Origin: Soonwooa sp032078105 | Lineage (GTDB): Bacteria > Bacteroidota > Bacteroidia > Flavobacteriales > Weeksellaceae | Length of the DNA stretch: 64,000 nt | Direction of reading: 5' to 3' | Assembly (NCBI GenBank): GCA_046269235.1 | Contig: JBJZOS010000006.1 | Coordinates: 62,001-126,000 of the forward strand | In this document: positions 1-7,336 of the stretch, in pieces | How the letters are laid out: each line of letters begins with the position of its first letter | How positions within the stretch are numbered: the first letter of the stretch is position 1 | The notes under the pieces: model-generated | Told to the model about the DNA's origin: nothing | Databases searched by the model: none | The model's input: only the letters and a program-made list of their open reading frames with translations | Made by a program: the position numbers and the translations under genes

Positions 1-274
1 ACTTACCATCAATTGTTGTTGTATTCCCTAAAGCTGTGTAAGTTCTTTTAACCTCAGCACCTTGTTGGCTATATAAAACCTCTGGTTGGATGCTGAATTG
101 TTCAGAAAGTGGTGCATTCATGAAAAGACCACCGTAAAATCCTACTTTTGATTTTGAGTCCTCAAACCCGTCTTTTGAAATTGATGAAATATTAGCTCCC
201 GCCTTGATACCGAATTGTTGTGCGAATGACATTGATCCTACTACAACTGCTAATCCTACAAATAACTTTTTCAT
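1..274 (-). CDS. Outer-membrane beta-barrel (porin-like) protein, 3' part outside window
   Basis: The N-terminal 91 residues are visible. They begin with a clear Sec signal peptide (MKKLFVGLAVVVGSMSFAQ) followed by the opening strands of a barrel, with the stretches FGIKAGANIS and VGFYGGLFMNAPLS typical of the small outer-membrane beta-barrel (PorT/OmpX-like) proteins of Flavobacteriia. It is likely an 8-10 stranded outer-membrane protein. The C-terminus runs off the window at position 1, so barrel size and exact family cannot be judged. The gene is transcribed away from aroB with about 220 bases of AT-rich spacer behind it; I see no strong hairpin there. Confidence 0.8.
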   Translation of the reverse strand, partial: MKKLFVGLAVVVGSMSFAQQFGIKAGANISSISKDGFEDSKSKVGFYGGLFMNAPLSEQFSIQPEVLYSQQGAEVKRTYTALGNTTTIDGK

Positions 275-494
275 AATATTAAATTTTAAATTTCAATTTT
301 TAATTTTTTGTTTTACGCCAAGAGTACTTTCAAATACTTTGCCAAAAATTTATTTATTTCGAAATTTAATTCAATAATTTTTCGTTGCTTGTTAAAATTT
401 TGAGATTAAGATGTTGATATTTAATAGTTTATTATTAGTTTACAAAAATGTCAAAAACAGTCGCATTTTAGTTGAAAATAGTAGTAAATCTTGA

Positions 495-1538
495 CTACTT
501 CTTTAAGCTTTTATAGAAATCTAAGGCAGATATTAGCTTAGATTCGCTTACTTTTTGATCAAAAACACCAATTCCAATACCTTCAATTAATGAAAAATTG
601 ATGTTGGCATCAGTATTTTTCTTGTCATTATGCATCAAAGATAGTATTGCCTCATTACTAAAATCCACAATATCAACATACGGAAAGAATGTTTGAATTT
701 TGTGAATAATTTCTAAACTGGTTTCTTCAGTAATTAGTTGATTGAGATAAGAAAGATGCGTCTCGATAATCATGCCCAATGCCACAGCCTCACCATGAGG
801 AAGTAATTGGTTATTGGCTAGATAAAGGCTTTCGATGGCGTGACCAACGGTGTGTCCGAAGTTTAGATTTTTGCGTATGTTTTCTTCTTTAAAATCTTTT
901 TCGACAACCTCGTGTTTTATTTCTGTACTTCGGAAAATGTGAGGACTTATACTTTCTATATTAAGTTCTGCAATTTGGCTTAGGTCTTCCCAATGCTTCG
1001 CATCAGCAATAATCCCGTGTTTCAGCATTTCAGCAAAACCACTTCTTAATTGTACAAAATCTAGGCTTTTCAAAAAAGGAGGATATATAAAGACCTTCTC
1101 AGACTTAGCGAAAGTCCCAATGATATTTTTTAAAAACTGATGGTCGATGCCTGTTTTTCCACCGATGGAAGCATCGCACATCGCTAATAAGCTTGTCGGA
1201 ATATTGATAAATTTAATACCTCTTTTATAAGTAGAAGCAACAAAACCACCCAAGTCAGTGATAACGCCTCCTCCAAGATTGATGATAAGAGCTTTTCTGT
1301 CAGCTTCAAACTCCGAAAGGATTTCCCAAAGTTGAACCGCAGTTTCTATGTTTTTATGTTCTTCACCAGCTTCTATTTCGATAATCTCAAACGGAACATT
1401 GGTTTCCATATTAGCAAGCAAAATCGGAAGACAATATTCGTGGGTGTTTTCGTCAACCAAAATGAAAATTTTGCTCGTCGAATTGTCGTTTAAAAATTGA
1501 TTTAATCCCGCGAATTCATCGTCTAATAAAGTAATCAT
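495..1538 (-). CDS. aroB: 3-dehydroquinate synthase
   Basis: Converts DAHP to 3-dehydroquinate, the second step of the shikimate pathway, in the cytosol. At 347 residues it has the usual family length. Visible motifs are the NAD-binding GGGVITDLGG (about residues 89-98), DASIGGKTG (122-130), and the zinc-ligand segment NFGHTVGH followed by HGEAVALGM in the second half. The ATG start lies about 15 bases downstream of a TATTTTTG box read on the minus strand (1553-1560). It is a single-gene unit, divergent from proline dehydrogenase. Its pathway partner, a DAHP synthase/chorismate mutase, lies at 25097, and the pathway's prephenate dehydratase at 48404 is a pseudogene. Confidence 0.95.
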   Translation of the reverse strand: MITLLDDEFAGLNQFLNDNSTSKIFILVDENTHEYCLPILLANMETNVPFEIIEIEAGEEHKNIETAVQLWEILSEFEADRKALIINLGGGVITDLGGFVASTYKRGIKFINIPTSLLAMCDASIGGKTGIDHQFLKNIIGTFAKSEKVFIYPPFLKSLDFVQLRSGFAEMLKHGIIADAKHWEDLSQIAELNIESISPHIFRSTEIKHEVVEKDFKEENIRKNLNFGHTVGHAIESLYLANNQLLPHGEAVALGMIIETHLSYLNQLITEETSLEIIHKIQTFFPYVDIVDFSNEAILSLMHNDKKNTDANINFSLIEGIGIGVFDQKVSESKLISALDFYKSLKK

Positions 1539-1552
1539 AAAATGCTTTTTTG

Positions 1553-1560
1553 CAAAAATA
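1553..1560 (-). promoter_or_regulatory. Putative -7 promoter box for aroB
   Basis: TATTTTTG on the minus strand matches the Bacteroidota -7 consensus TAnnTTTG and sits about 15 bases before the aroB ATG. No convincing TTG was found at the usual -33 distance, so this rests on one box only. Confidence 0.4.
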
Positions 1561-1669
1561 TGAGAATTTTTATCAAGAATAGGTTTTTAAAATGTATTAT
1601 TTTTCGACTTAATTCAAGTTTTAATGCCTAGGAATGCTTATTTTTGAGAATTCAAATTTTATTCAAGAT

Positions 1670-2839
1670 ATGAGTATTTTTAATGATACTAAACTGGCCT
1701 TTGCAGATAAAACAGATGCGCAACTTAAGAAGGCTTTTTGGATGTTCAAAGCGATCGAAAATCCAAGTTTGACAAGTGTAGGTGTTTCAATGCTTAACTT
1801 TGTGGTGAGAAATAATTTTCCTTTTGTTGATGGTATTGTAAAGCAAACTTTGTTCGAGCAATTTTGCGGTGGCGAGACGCGTGAGGAAAGTATGAAAGTT
1901 GTAAAAACGTTATTCAAACACAGGATAGGAAGTATTTTCGATTACTCTATCGAAGGAAAAGTTGATGAAGAAGCTTTTGAGGCTTTTTGTAAAGAAATTA
2001 AAGATATTGTACGTTTTTCGGTTGGTAATCCGGCGATACCGTTTGTGGTTTTCAAGCCAACAGCTTTTGGTAGAATTGACTTATATGAAGAAGTTGGAAA
2101 AGGCGCAGAGTTGACAACAAGTCAAAAAGAAGAATGGCAACGCGTGGTTAAGCGTTTTGACGACGTTTGTAAATTGTGTTATGAAAGCGACAAAAAAGTG
2201 ATGGTTGACGCAGAAGAAACGTGGATGCAAGATGCCGCTGACAAACTTTGCGAAGAGATGATGGAGAAGTACAATAAAGAGAAACCAATCGTTTGGAATA
2301 CCATCCAAATGTACCGAACGGGTCGTCTAGAATACATGGCAGAACATCTTCAAAGAGCGAAGGAAAAAGGCTACTTCATCGGTTATAAAATCGTTCGCGG
2401 TGCTTATATGGAAAAAGAAAGAGCCCGAGCTATAGAAAAGTCTTACCCAGATCCAATCCAGCCTAATAAAGATGCAACAGATAATAATTACAATGCAGCA
2501 ATCGATTTTATGATGGCTAATCTCGATTATATCTCCGCATTCTTCGGTACACATAACGAAAAATCGACCGAGCTAATTATGGACAAAATGAAGACGAAAG
2601 ATCTAGCAAATGATAATCCACACATATACTTCGGTCAATTGTATGGGATGAGCGATAATATCACCTATTATCTAGCAGATAAAGCTTATAATGTTGCCAA
2701 ATATTTACCCTATGGTCCCGTGAAAGATGTAGTGCCTTATCTTACAAGAAGAGCTCAAGAAAATACCTCTGTTGCAGGACAAACCGGTCGCGAGTTAGGA
2801 CTTATCGAAAAAGAATTGAAACGTAGAAAGCAAGCATAA
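1670..2839 (+). CDS. Proline dehydrogenase
   Basis: FAD-dependent oxidation of proline to pyrroline-5-carboxylate, the first step of proline catabolism; likely membrane-associated and passing electrons to quinone. The protein is a stand-alone PRODH barrel, not fused to P5C dehydrogenase as in PutA. Characteristic segments include QFCGGETREES near the N-terminus, VKVMVDAEETWMQ in mid-protein, TIQMYRTGRLEYM, and a C-terminal YLPYGPVKDVVPYLTRRAQE with the RR pair that binds the substrate carboxylate. An in-frame ATG lies 36 bases upstream at 1634, but the start MSIFNDTKLAFADK at 1670 fits the family better and gives 389 residues. A hairpin terminator follows at 2866. Confidence 0.93.
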   Translation: MSIFNDTKLAFADKTDAQLKKAFWMFKAIENPSLTSVGVSMLNFVVRNNFPFVDGIVKQTLFEQFCGGETREESMKVVKTLFKHRIGSIFDYSIEGKVDEEAFEAFCKEIKDIVRFSVGNPAIPFVVFKPTAFGRIDLYEEVGKGAELTTSQKEEWQRVVKRFDDVCKLCYESDKKVMVDAEETWMQDAADKLCEEMMEKYNKEKPIVWNTIQMYRTGRLEYMAEHLQRAKEKGYFIGYKIVRGAYMEKERARAIEKSYPDPIQPNKDATDNNYNAAIDFMMANLDYISAFFGTHNEKSTELIMDKMKTKDLANDNPHIYFGQLYGMSDNITYYLADKAYNVAKYLPYGPVKDVVPYLTRRAQENTSVAGQTGRELGLIEKELKRRKQA

Positions 2840-2865
2840 ACTGTTTTCGTATTTTTTTAAATATT

Positions 2866-2896
2866 AATCTTGTCAGTGAAAATTGACAAGATTTTG
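2866..2896 (+). terminator. Rho-independent terminator after proline dehydrogenase
   Basis: A perfect 10-bp inverted repeat (AATCTTGTCA / TGACAAGATT) with an 8-base loop, followed by a short T-rich run (ATTTTGATT), lies 27 bases after the stop codon. Confidence 0.7.
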
Positions 2897-2988
2897 ATTA
2901 TTTACATTCGGCATGTATTTCATCAGATTCCGAAAATATTGTTGTTGAAGAATTGAGAAAATTACTGCAACAACTTATATAATTTGCC

Positions 2989-3999
2989 ATGAAGTTTTTT
3001 CATTCATCATTTTTTTTATAGGATTAAATTTTTTGTTGCCTCAATCCACCACGCGAAGTCTTTCTTCCGCAAACTGGGAATTCAAAGATGTGAAGGATGA
3101 AAAATCTAAAAGCCTCTGTTCCAGGGCGGTTCGTACCGATTTAATGGCGAACAAAATTATTCCAGATTCTTTTAGGGACGAAAACGAAAAAAAGTGCAAT
3201 GGATAATAAAGAAAGATTGGGAGTATCGCAGTCACTTTACAATTAAAAATAAAGGGGGAATCTACGAAGATGATGAGTTTACAAGGTTTGCGACGAAAAC
3301 GAAATTCTCCTTTGGCAAGATTTTGCATTTGCGGGAAGTTTTTATCCTTATGGCGAAAATTTACACAACCAAAGTAATGTTTTCGAGAAAAGCATATTTA
3401 AGTTTAGAAATTCAATTATTCAGACGCATCAAAAGCCTCCCCGCGGCTGTGAAATTATCAATAAATACATGGAAAGGCATTACAAAGTCCCAAGCGATTT
3501 TGTTCAGTACAATGATGTTTCGCAGTTGATGCAAGCTCGCGGAATGCAAATCGTCATCGAAGCCCACCGTCGAAATAAGCCATCCAATATGGGAACTTTA
3601 ATTTGGCAATTCAACGATTGTTGGCCAGTGGATTCTTGGTCATCGATTGATTATTTGGGCAATTGGAAAGCTTTGCTTTATCAAACAAAGCGGAGTTTTT
3701 CAAGACAAAATCCAAAACGCAAGCATTTATATACTTCTAAAAGACGATTTGTCCAATTTAAAATTGAATGAAGTGGTCTTGACTATCTCTTTCAAAAATA
3801 ATTTAGAAAATCTGAAAACCAATAATTTCTTTGCAAACCCTAAAGATTTACAAATTCCAAAACCTAACATGAAATCAAGAAAATTTCATCAACCGAAATC
3901 GAAGTTTCAACTGATGTTTTTACAAGGGATGTGTAGTTAATCGGCGATACGCAATTTTTTCATAATTTCTTTATTTTACTTCACGACGAAAAAGAAAGA
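2989..3999 (+). pseudogene. Decayed GH2 beta-mannosidase
   Basis: Pieces of one glycoside hydrolase family 2 beta-mannosidase are spread over all three plus frames in the correct order. They are an N-terminal NWEFKDVKDEK and RTDLMANKIIPDSF (frame broken near 3190), then VQWIIKKDWEYRSHF, then ENEILLWQDFAFAGSFYPYG, then RGCEIINKYMERHYKVP and GTLIWQFNDCWPVDSWSSID, and finally FFANPKDLQIPKPN and a barely readable C-terminal tail. An intact enzyme is roughly 800-870 residues, whereas about 330 codons remain. Much of the N-terminal sandwich and most of the catalytic barrel are deleted, and at least three frameshifts plus in-frame stops are present. The gene is dead. Live relatives cleave terminal mannose from oligosaccharides. 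Confidence 0.88.
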
Positions 4000-4070
4000 T
4001 TAAACTGTCAAAAGCTTTGGATAAAGTGGAGAAGAGGAGTTTTTTGGATACGATGCAATAGTTTTTTTTA

Positions 4071-4180
4071 GGAGCTTTATCACGCTGTCCGCTGTATCTT
4101 TGGGCTTGTCGCTCGGACGGCTCCGCTACGCTCCGCCGCCTCGCTCCAACCCAAAGGATGTCGCTTCCATCGTGGCTAGG
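4071..4180. repeat. GC-rich intergenic repeat-like element with inverted repeat
   Basis: About 110 bases that are far richer in G and C than the surroundings. An imperfect inverted repeat, ATCTTTGGGCTTG (4096-4108) against CAACCCAAAGGAT (4147-4159), brackets a core with repeated CGCT and GCTCCGC units. The outer parts read GGAGCTTTATCACGCTGTCC and CGCTTCCATCGTGGCTAGGG. From memory this layout resembles a family of intergenic repeats in flavobacterial genomes, but I cannot check copy number here. It lies between two pseudogenes and encodes no credible protein. Confidence 0.5.
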
Positions 4181-4213
4181 GTTGGTGAACATATGATAAA
4201 TAATCTACATTTT

Positions 4214-4565
4214 TTATTTCTTTATCGTCTTATTATAAACGATTTTCATCAGGTGTGACACAACATCACCACCATCACGAAATCCAAATCTCTTTAGTCT
4301 TTGTGATCTTCCATTTTTTCTTGCTTTTAACAAGATAGATGAAGTAGCCAATAGAGCAGGCTATCGACTAAGTTTTTAGAATGCAGCGCAATTTCTGCGC
4401 TGCTCCAGCTTTTAGAAAAATCCATGTGGCTACTAATCACACCAGAGGTTGTAACATTGGATTTTAGCACTTCATTATAAAGATGGCGTAATCGTCGTGG
4501 GTTCTGTCCTTTGGTTGACAAGAAAACAGCAAGCAACAAAGCATAAAGAGTTTAATAATCTTCAT
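4214..4565 (-). pseudogene. Decayed small exported protein
   Basis: On the minus strand a signal-peptide-like start (MKIIKLFMLCCLLFSC) at 4565 runs into a stop after 33 codons. A second frame then carries HLYNEVLKSNVTTSG and SHMDFSKSWSSAEIALHS before stopping, and a third frame ends with LKRFGFRDGGDVVSHLMK and a stop at 4214. In order, these look like one small secreted or lipid-anchored protein of about 115 residues with two frameshifts. I do not recognise the family. It lies just downstream of dusB on the same strand and may once have been co-transcribed with it. Confidence 0.45.
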
Positions 4566-4572
4566 AGATAGT

Positions 4573-5565
4573 TTAAGAAAAACTTTTCTCTTGGTAAAAT
4601 TGCTTCGTTTCTTCGATAAGATCTTGCACTTCTTGTAAAGTTACGGCTTGTAAGAATTTAGTTTTAAACTCTTTAAAATGCGGAATACCACGGAAGTAAT
4701 TGCTGTAATGTTGTCGCATTTCCATAAGACCTGGACGCTCGCCTTTCCATTCTACAGACCAGTCGGCATGGTTTTTAACGGCCAAAAGTCGATCTGCAAT
4801 AGTTGGTTCTGGTAAGATTTCGCCAGTTTCAAAATAATGTTTTATTTCATTAAAAATCCAAGGGTAGCCAATGGCACCACGACCAATCATAATGCCATCG
4901 CAATCGAATTTGTTTTTATATTCCAAAGCTTTTTGAGGCGAGTCGATGTCACCATTTCCAAAAATCGGAATTTCGATATTGGGGTTGTTTTTAATTCTCG
5001 AGATATGCGTCCAATCTGCTTCGCCTTTGTACATTTGTGCACGCGTTCTTGCATGGATCGTCAAGGCTTTGATGCCAGTTGCTTGTAATCTTTCAGCTAC
5101 CTCATCGATGTTAATGCTGTCCGTATCCCAACCCAAACGTGTTTTAACTGTAACGGGAAGATGTGTTGAGTCAACAACAGCCTTAGTTAACCTAACCATC
5201 AAGTCGATATCCTTTAGGACGCCTGCACCTGCACCTTTGCAAACTACTTTTTTTACGGGACAACCAAAGTTAATGTCAACAATATCCGGATTTACAGTTT
5301 CAACAATTCTTGCTGACATCGCCATTGCTTCCTCATCTCCGCCAAAAATCTGGATACCAACAGGTCTTTCGTAATCGAAAATGTCAAGTTTTTTTCGGCT
5401 TTTAATAGCATCACGAATGAGACCTTCCGAAGAAATAAACTCTGAATACATCAAATCTGCACCATGCATTTTGCAAAGTCTTCTGAAAGGTGGATCCGAA
5501 ACGTCTTCCATTGGCGCTAGCAAAAGCGGAAAGTCAGGAAGTTCTATATTGCCAATTTTTACCAT
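4573..5565 (-). CDS. dusB: tRNA-dihydrouridine synthase (DusB family)
   Basis: FMN enzyme that reduces specific uridines in tRNA to dihydrouridine. The 330-residue length is normal. The N-terminal LLLAPMEDVSDPPFRRLC forms the first barrel strand and FMN site, and DINFGCPVKKVV holds the catalytic Cys. TIHARTRAQMYKGEADW, IFGNGDI and GIMIGRGAIGYPW are the usual phosphate and FMN contacts. The start MVKIGNIELPDFP is the normal family start, but a TATTTTTG promoter box on the minus strand (5570-5577) ends only four bases before the ATG, so the mRNA may be leaderless. Transcribed divergently from the cytochrome c gene. Confidence 0.95.
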   Translation of the reverse strand: MVKIGNIELPDFPLLLAPMEDVSDPPFRRLCKMHGADLMYSEFISSEGLIRDAIKSRKKLDIFDYERPVGIQIFGGDEEAMAMSARIVETVNPDIVDINFGCPVKKVVCKGAGAGVLKDIDLMVRLTKAVVDSTHLPVTVKTRLGWDTDSINIDEVAERLQATGIKALTIHARTRAQMYKGEADWTHISRIKNNPNIEIPIFGNGDIDSPQKALEYKNKFDCDGIMIGRGAIGYPWIFNEIKHYFETGEILPEPTIADRLLAVKNHADWSVEWKGERPGLMEMRQHYSNYFRGIPHFKEFKTKFLQAVTLQEVQDLIEETKQFYQEKSFS

Positions 5566-5569
5566 GCTA

Positions 5570-5577
5570 CAAAAATA
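5570..5577 (-). promoter_or_regulatory. Putative -7 promoter box for dusB
   Basis: TATTTTTG on the minus strand fits TAnnTTTG and is only four bases from the dusB ATG. If it is used, transcription would start at or next to the start codon. Confidence 0.4.
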
Positions 5578-5771
5578 AGCATTTTTAAAATTTTATTTTC
5601 ACCTATTTCTAAGAGAGCGTTTTACCATTAAAATAGTTATTATCTACCCCGAAATAGGTATTTTTTAACTGAAACTCTTTTTGGACATTTGTATACACAA
5701 AACGCAATCACTCATAAAATTGGAATGCAAAATAATCACTGATTAAAATCGACGAAAGTTTTGCAAATCTC

Positions 5772-5805
5772 AAAAGAGAATGTCTATGACATTCTCTTTT
5801 TTTTT
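5772..5805 (+). terminator. Strong hairpin terminator upstream of the cytochrome c gene
   Basis: A perfect 13-bp inverted repeat (AAAAGAGAATGTC / GACATTCTCTTTT) with a 3-base loop, followed by a run of nine T. It lies in the divergent spacer between dusB and the cytochrome gene, where no protein-coding gene needs a terminator, so it may end a small RNA transcribed from around 5600-5700. Confidence 0.75.
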
Positions 5806-5846
5806 GTTAGAAATACTTTGATTAAATTTGTTGAAAAAGTAAGATT

Positions 5847-6236
5847 ATGAAAAGAATCATTTTAGTAGCAGTTGGTTTGTTGGCTTTTTCTTGCTCAAAG
5901 AAAGCTGAAGCAACAGATTCTAAAGAGTCAACAACACTTATTGAAGAACCTAAACAAGAAGAAGCGAAATTAACGCCCTTGGAAGAAGGAAAATCCTTAG
6001 TTGAAGGTGCCGATTGTTTGGCTTGTCATAAAATTAATGAAAAAATGATTGGCCCAGCTTACGAAGAAGTGGCTGCAAAATATGAAAACACACCCGAAAA
6101 TATCGACGCGCTTGCAGAAAAAATCATCCAAGGAAGTTCTGGTGTTTGGGGAAATGTCCCTATGGCTGCGCATCCTGGGCTCAGCAAAGAAAATGCAAAG
6201 CTGATGGCATCTTATGTTTTAAGTTTGAAGAAATAG
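5847..6236 (+). CDS. Class I c-type cytochrome lipoprotein
   Basis: A small (129 residue) periplasmic electron carrier. The signal peptide MKRIILVAVGLLAFSC ends in a lipobox with Cys16, so it is probably lipid-anchored. An acidic linker (about residues 20-45) follows, then a single c-type heme site CLACH (about residues 57-61) and a probable axial Met in GNVPMAAHPGLS. It resembles the c-551/c552 family that passes electrons to terminal oxidases or peroxidases. The rlmF start follows at once, so the two may be co-transcribed, though their functions are unrelated. Confidence 0.9.
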   Translation: MKRIILVAVGLLAFSCSKKAEATDSKESTTLIEEPKQEEAKLTPLEEGKSLVEGADCLACHKINEKMIGPAYEEVAAKYENTPENIDALAEKIIQGSSGVWGNVPMAAHPGLSKENAKLMASYVLSLKK

Positions 6237-6240
6237 TTTG

Positions 6241-7170
6241 ATGTCCGACGAAAAATCTAACCTTCATCCTAGAAATCTGCATCGACAAGCCTACGATTTC
6301 GATGATTTAATAATCGAAGTTCCAGAGCTTAAACATTATGTTTTCGAGAACAAATTTGGTGCAAAAACGATCAATTTTAGTATTTCGAAAGCGGTGAAAC
6401 TTCTGAACAAAGCTTTGCTTCAGAAGTTTTATCATATCAAAGATTGGGATATTCCCGATGCTAATCTTTGTCCACCGATTCCTGGTCGAGCAGATTATGT
6501 ACACTATTTAGCAGATTTGTTAACGGAGAATTTTGGTGAAATCCCAAAAGATAAAAGCGTCAAACTAATAGATATCGGCGTTGGCGCTAATATGGTCTAT
6601 CCAATTATCGCGAGTCAGTTTTATCGATGGCAAGTTTTAGGAACTGATATCAACGAGACTTCTCTAGAAAATGCGAAAAAAATATTAAAGGTGAATCCTG
6701 CACTTTCTAGTTTAGTTCAAGTAAAAAAACAAACGAATCCTAATTTTATTTTTAAAAATATAATTCAGGTAGATGAAAAGTTTACACTAACGATGTGTAA
6801 TCCACCGTTTCATAAATCTGAAGAAGAAGCGATAAAAGCTAATTTTCGAAAAACCAAAAATCTTAATAAAACTAAAACGCCAAAAGTTAACTTCAACTTT
6901 GGAGGACAACAATCTGAGTTGTGGTGTGATGGTGGCGAATTGGCTTTTGTTACAACAATGATTACAGAAAGTAAAATTTTTTCGCAGCAAGTTTTATGGT
7001 TCACATGTTTGATTTCTAAAAAGGAACATCTTCCGAAACTTTTAGAAAATTTGAAGCAGATAAACGCCGTCAATGTTAAAGTTATCGACATGGCGCAAGG
7101 TCAAAAAGTGAGTCGAATTTTGGCTTGGACTTTTATTTCGAAAAGTGAAGGAAAATCTTGGTCTAATTAA
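6241..7170 (+). CDS. rlmF: 23S rRNA (adenine-1618-N6)-methyltransferase
   Basis: SAM-dependent methylation of A1618 in 23S rRNA. The RlmF/METT10D-type catalytic motif NPPF is present (TMCNPPFHKS, near residue 186). The family N-terminus NLHPRNLHRQAYDFDDLI, the NLCPPIPGRADYVHYLADL segment and the SAM-binding DIGVGANMVYPIIAS are all visible. The ATG at 6241 is preferred over an adjacent TTG three bases earlier, giving 309 residues. It starts four bases after the cytochrome c stop codon. Confidence 0.93.
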   Translation: MSDEKSNLHPRNLHRQAYDFDDLIIEVPELKHYVFENKFGAKTINFSISKAVKLLNKALLQKFYHIKDWDIPDANLCPPIPGRADYVHYLADLLTENFGEIPKDKSVKLIDIGVGANMVYPIIASQFYRWQVLGTDINETSLENAKKILKVNPALSSLVQVKKQTNPNFIFKNIIQVDEKFTLTMCNPPFHKSEEEAIKANFRKTKNLNKTKTPKVNFNFGGQQSELWCDGGELAFVTTMITESKIFSQQVLWFTCLISKKEHLPKLLENLKQINAVNVKVIDMAQGQKVSRILAWTFISKSEGKSWSN

Positions 7171-7284
7171 CCTAAAGACGGTTTAAATTTTGAAAAGCTT
7201 TTTGTGAAATTTGATTTAGATAAGTTTCAGTAAAATTATTAAATCGCCTCTTAATTCGCTTTAGAAAAAATCTATGCAAAGCAA

Positions 7285-7315
7285 TTGACCATCAATTCTA
7301 AATTCACTAATTTTG
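7285..7315 (+). promoter_or_regulatory. Promoter of lysS (TTG-N20-TAATTTTG)
   Basis: TTG at 7285-7287 and TAATTTTG at 7308-7315 are separated by 20 bases, a full match to the Bacteroidota housekeeping promoter. The ATG follows 21 bases later. Confidence 0.65.
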
Positions 7316-7336
7316 CACGTTATTTAAAATAAGACA

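Noticed and set aside
3194..3771. Two overlapping 100-110-codon frames that could be read as separate proteins
   Set aside because: Both contain pieces of the same beta-mannosidase in order; they are fragments of one dead gene, not new genes.
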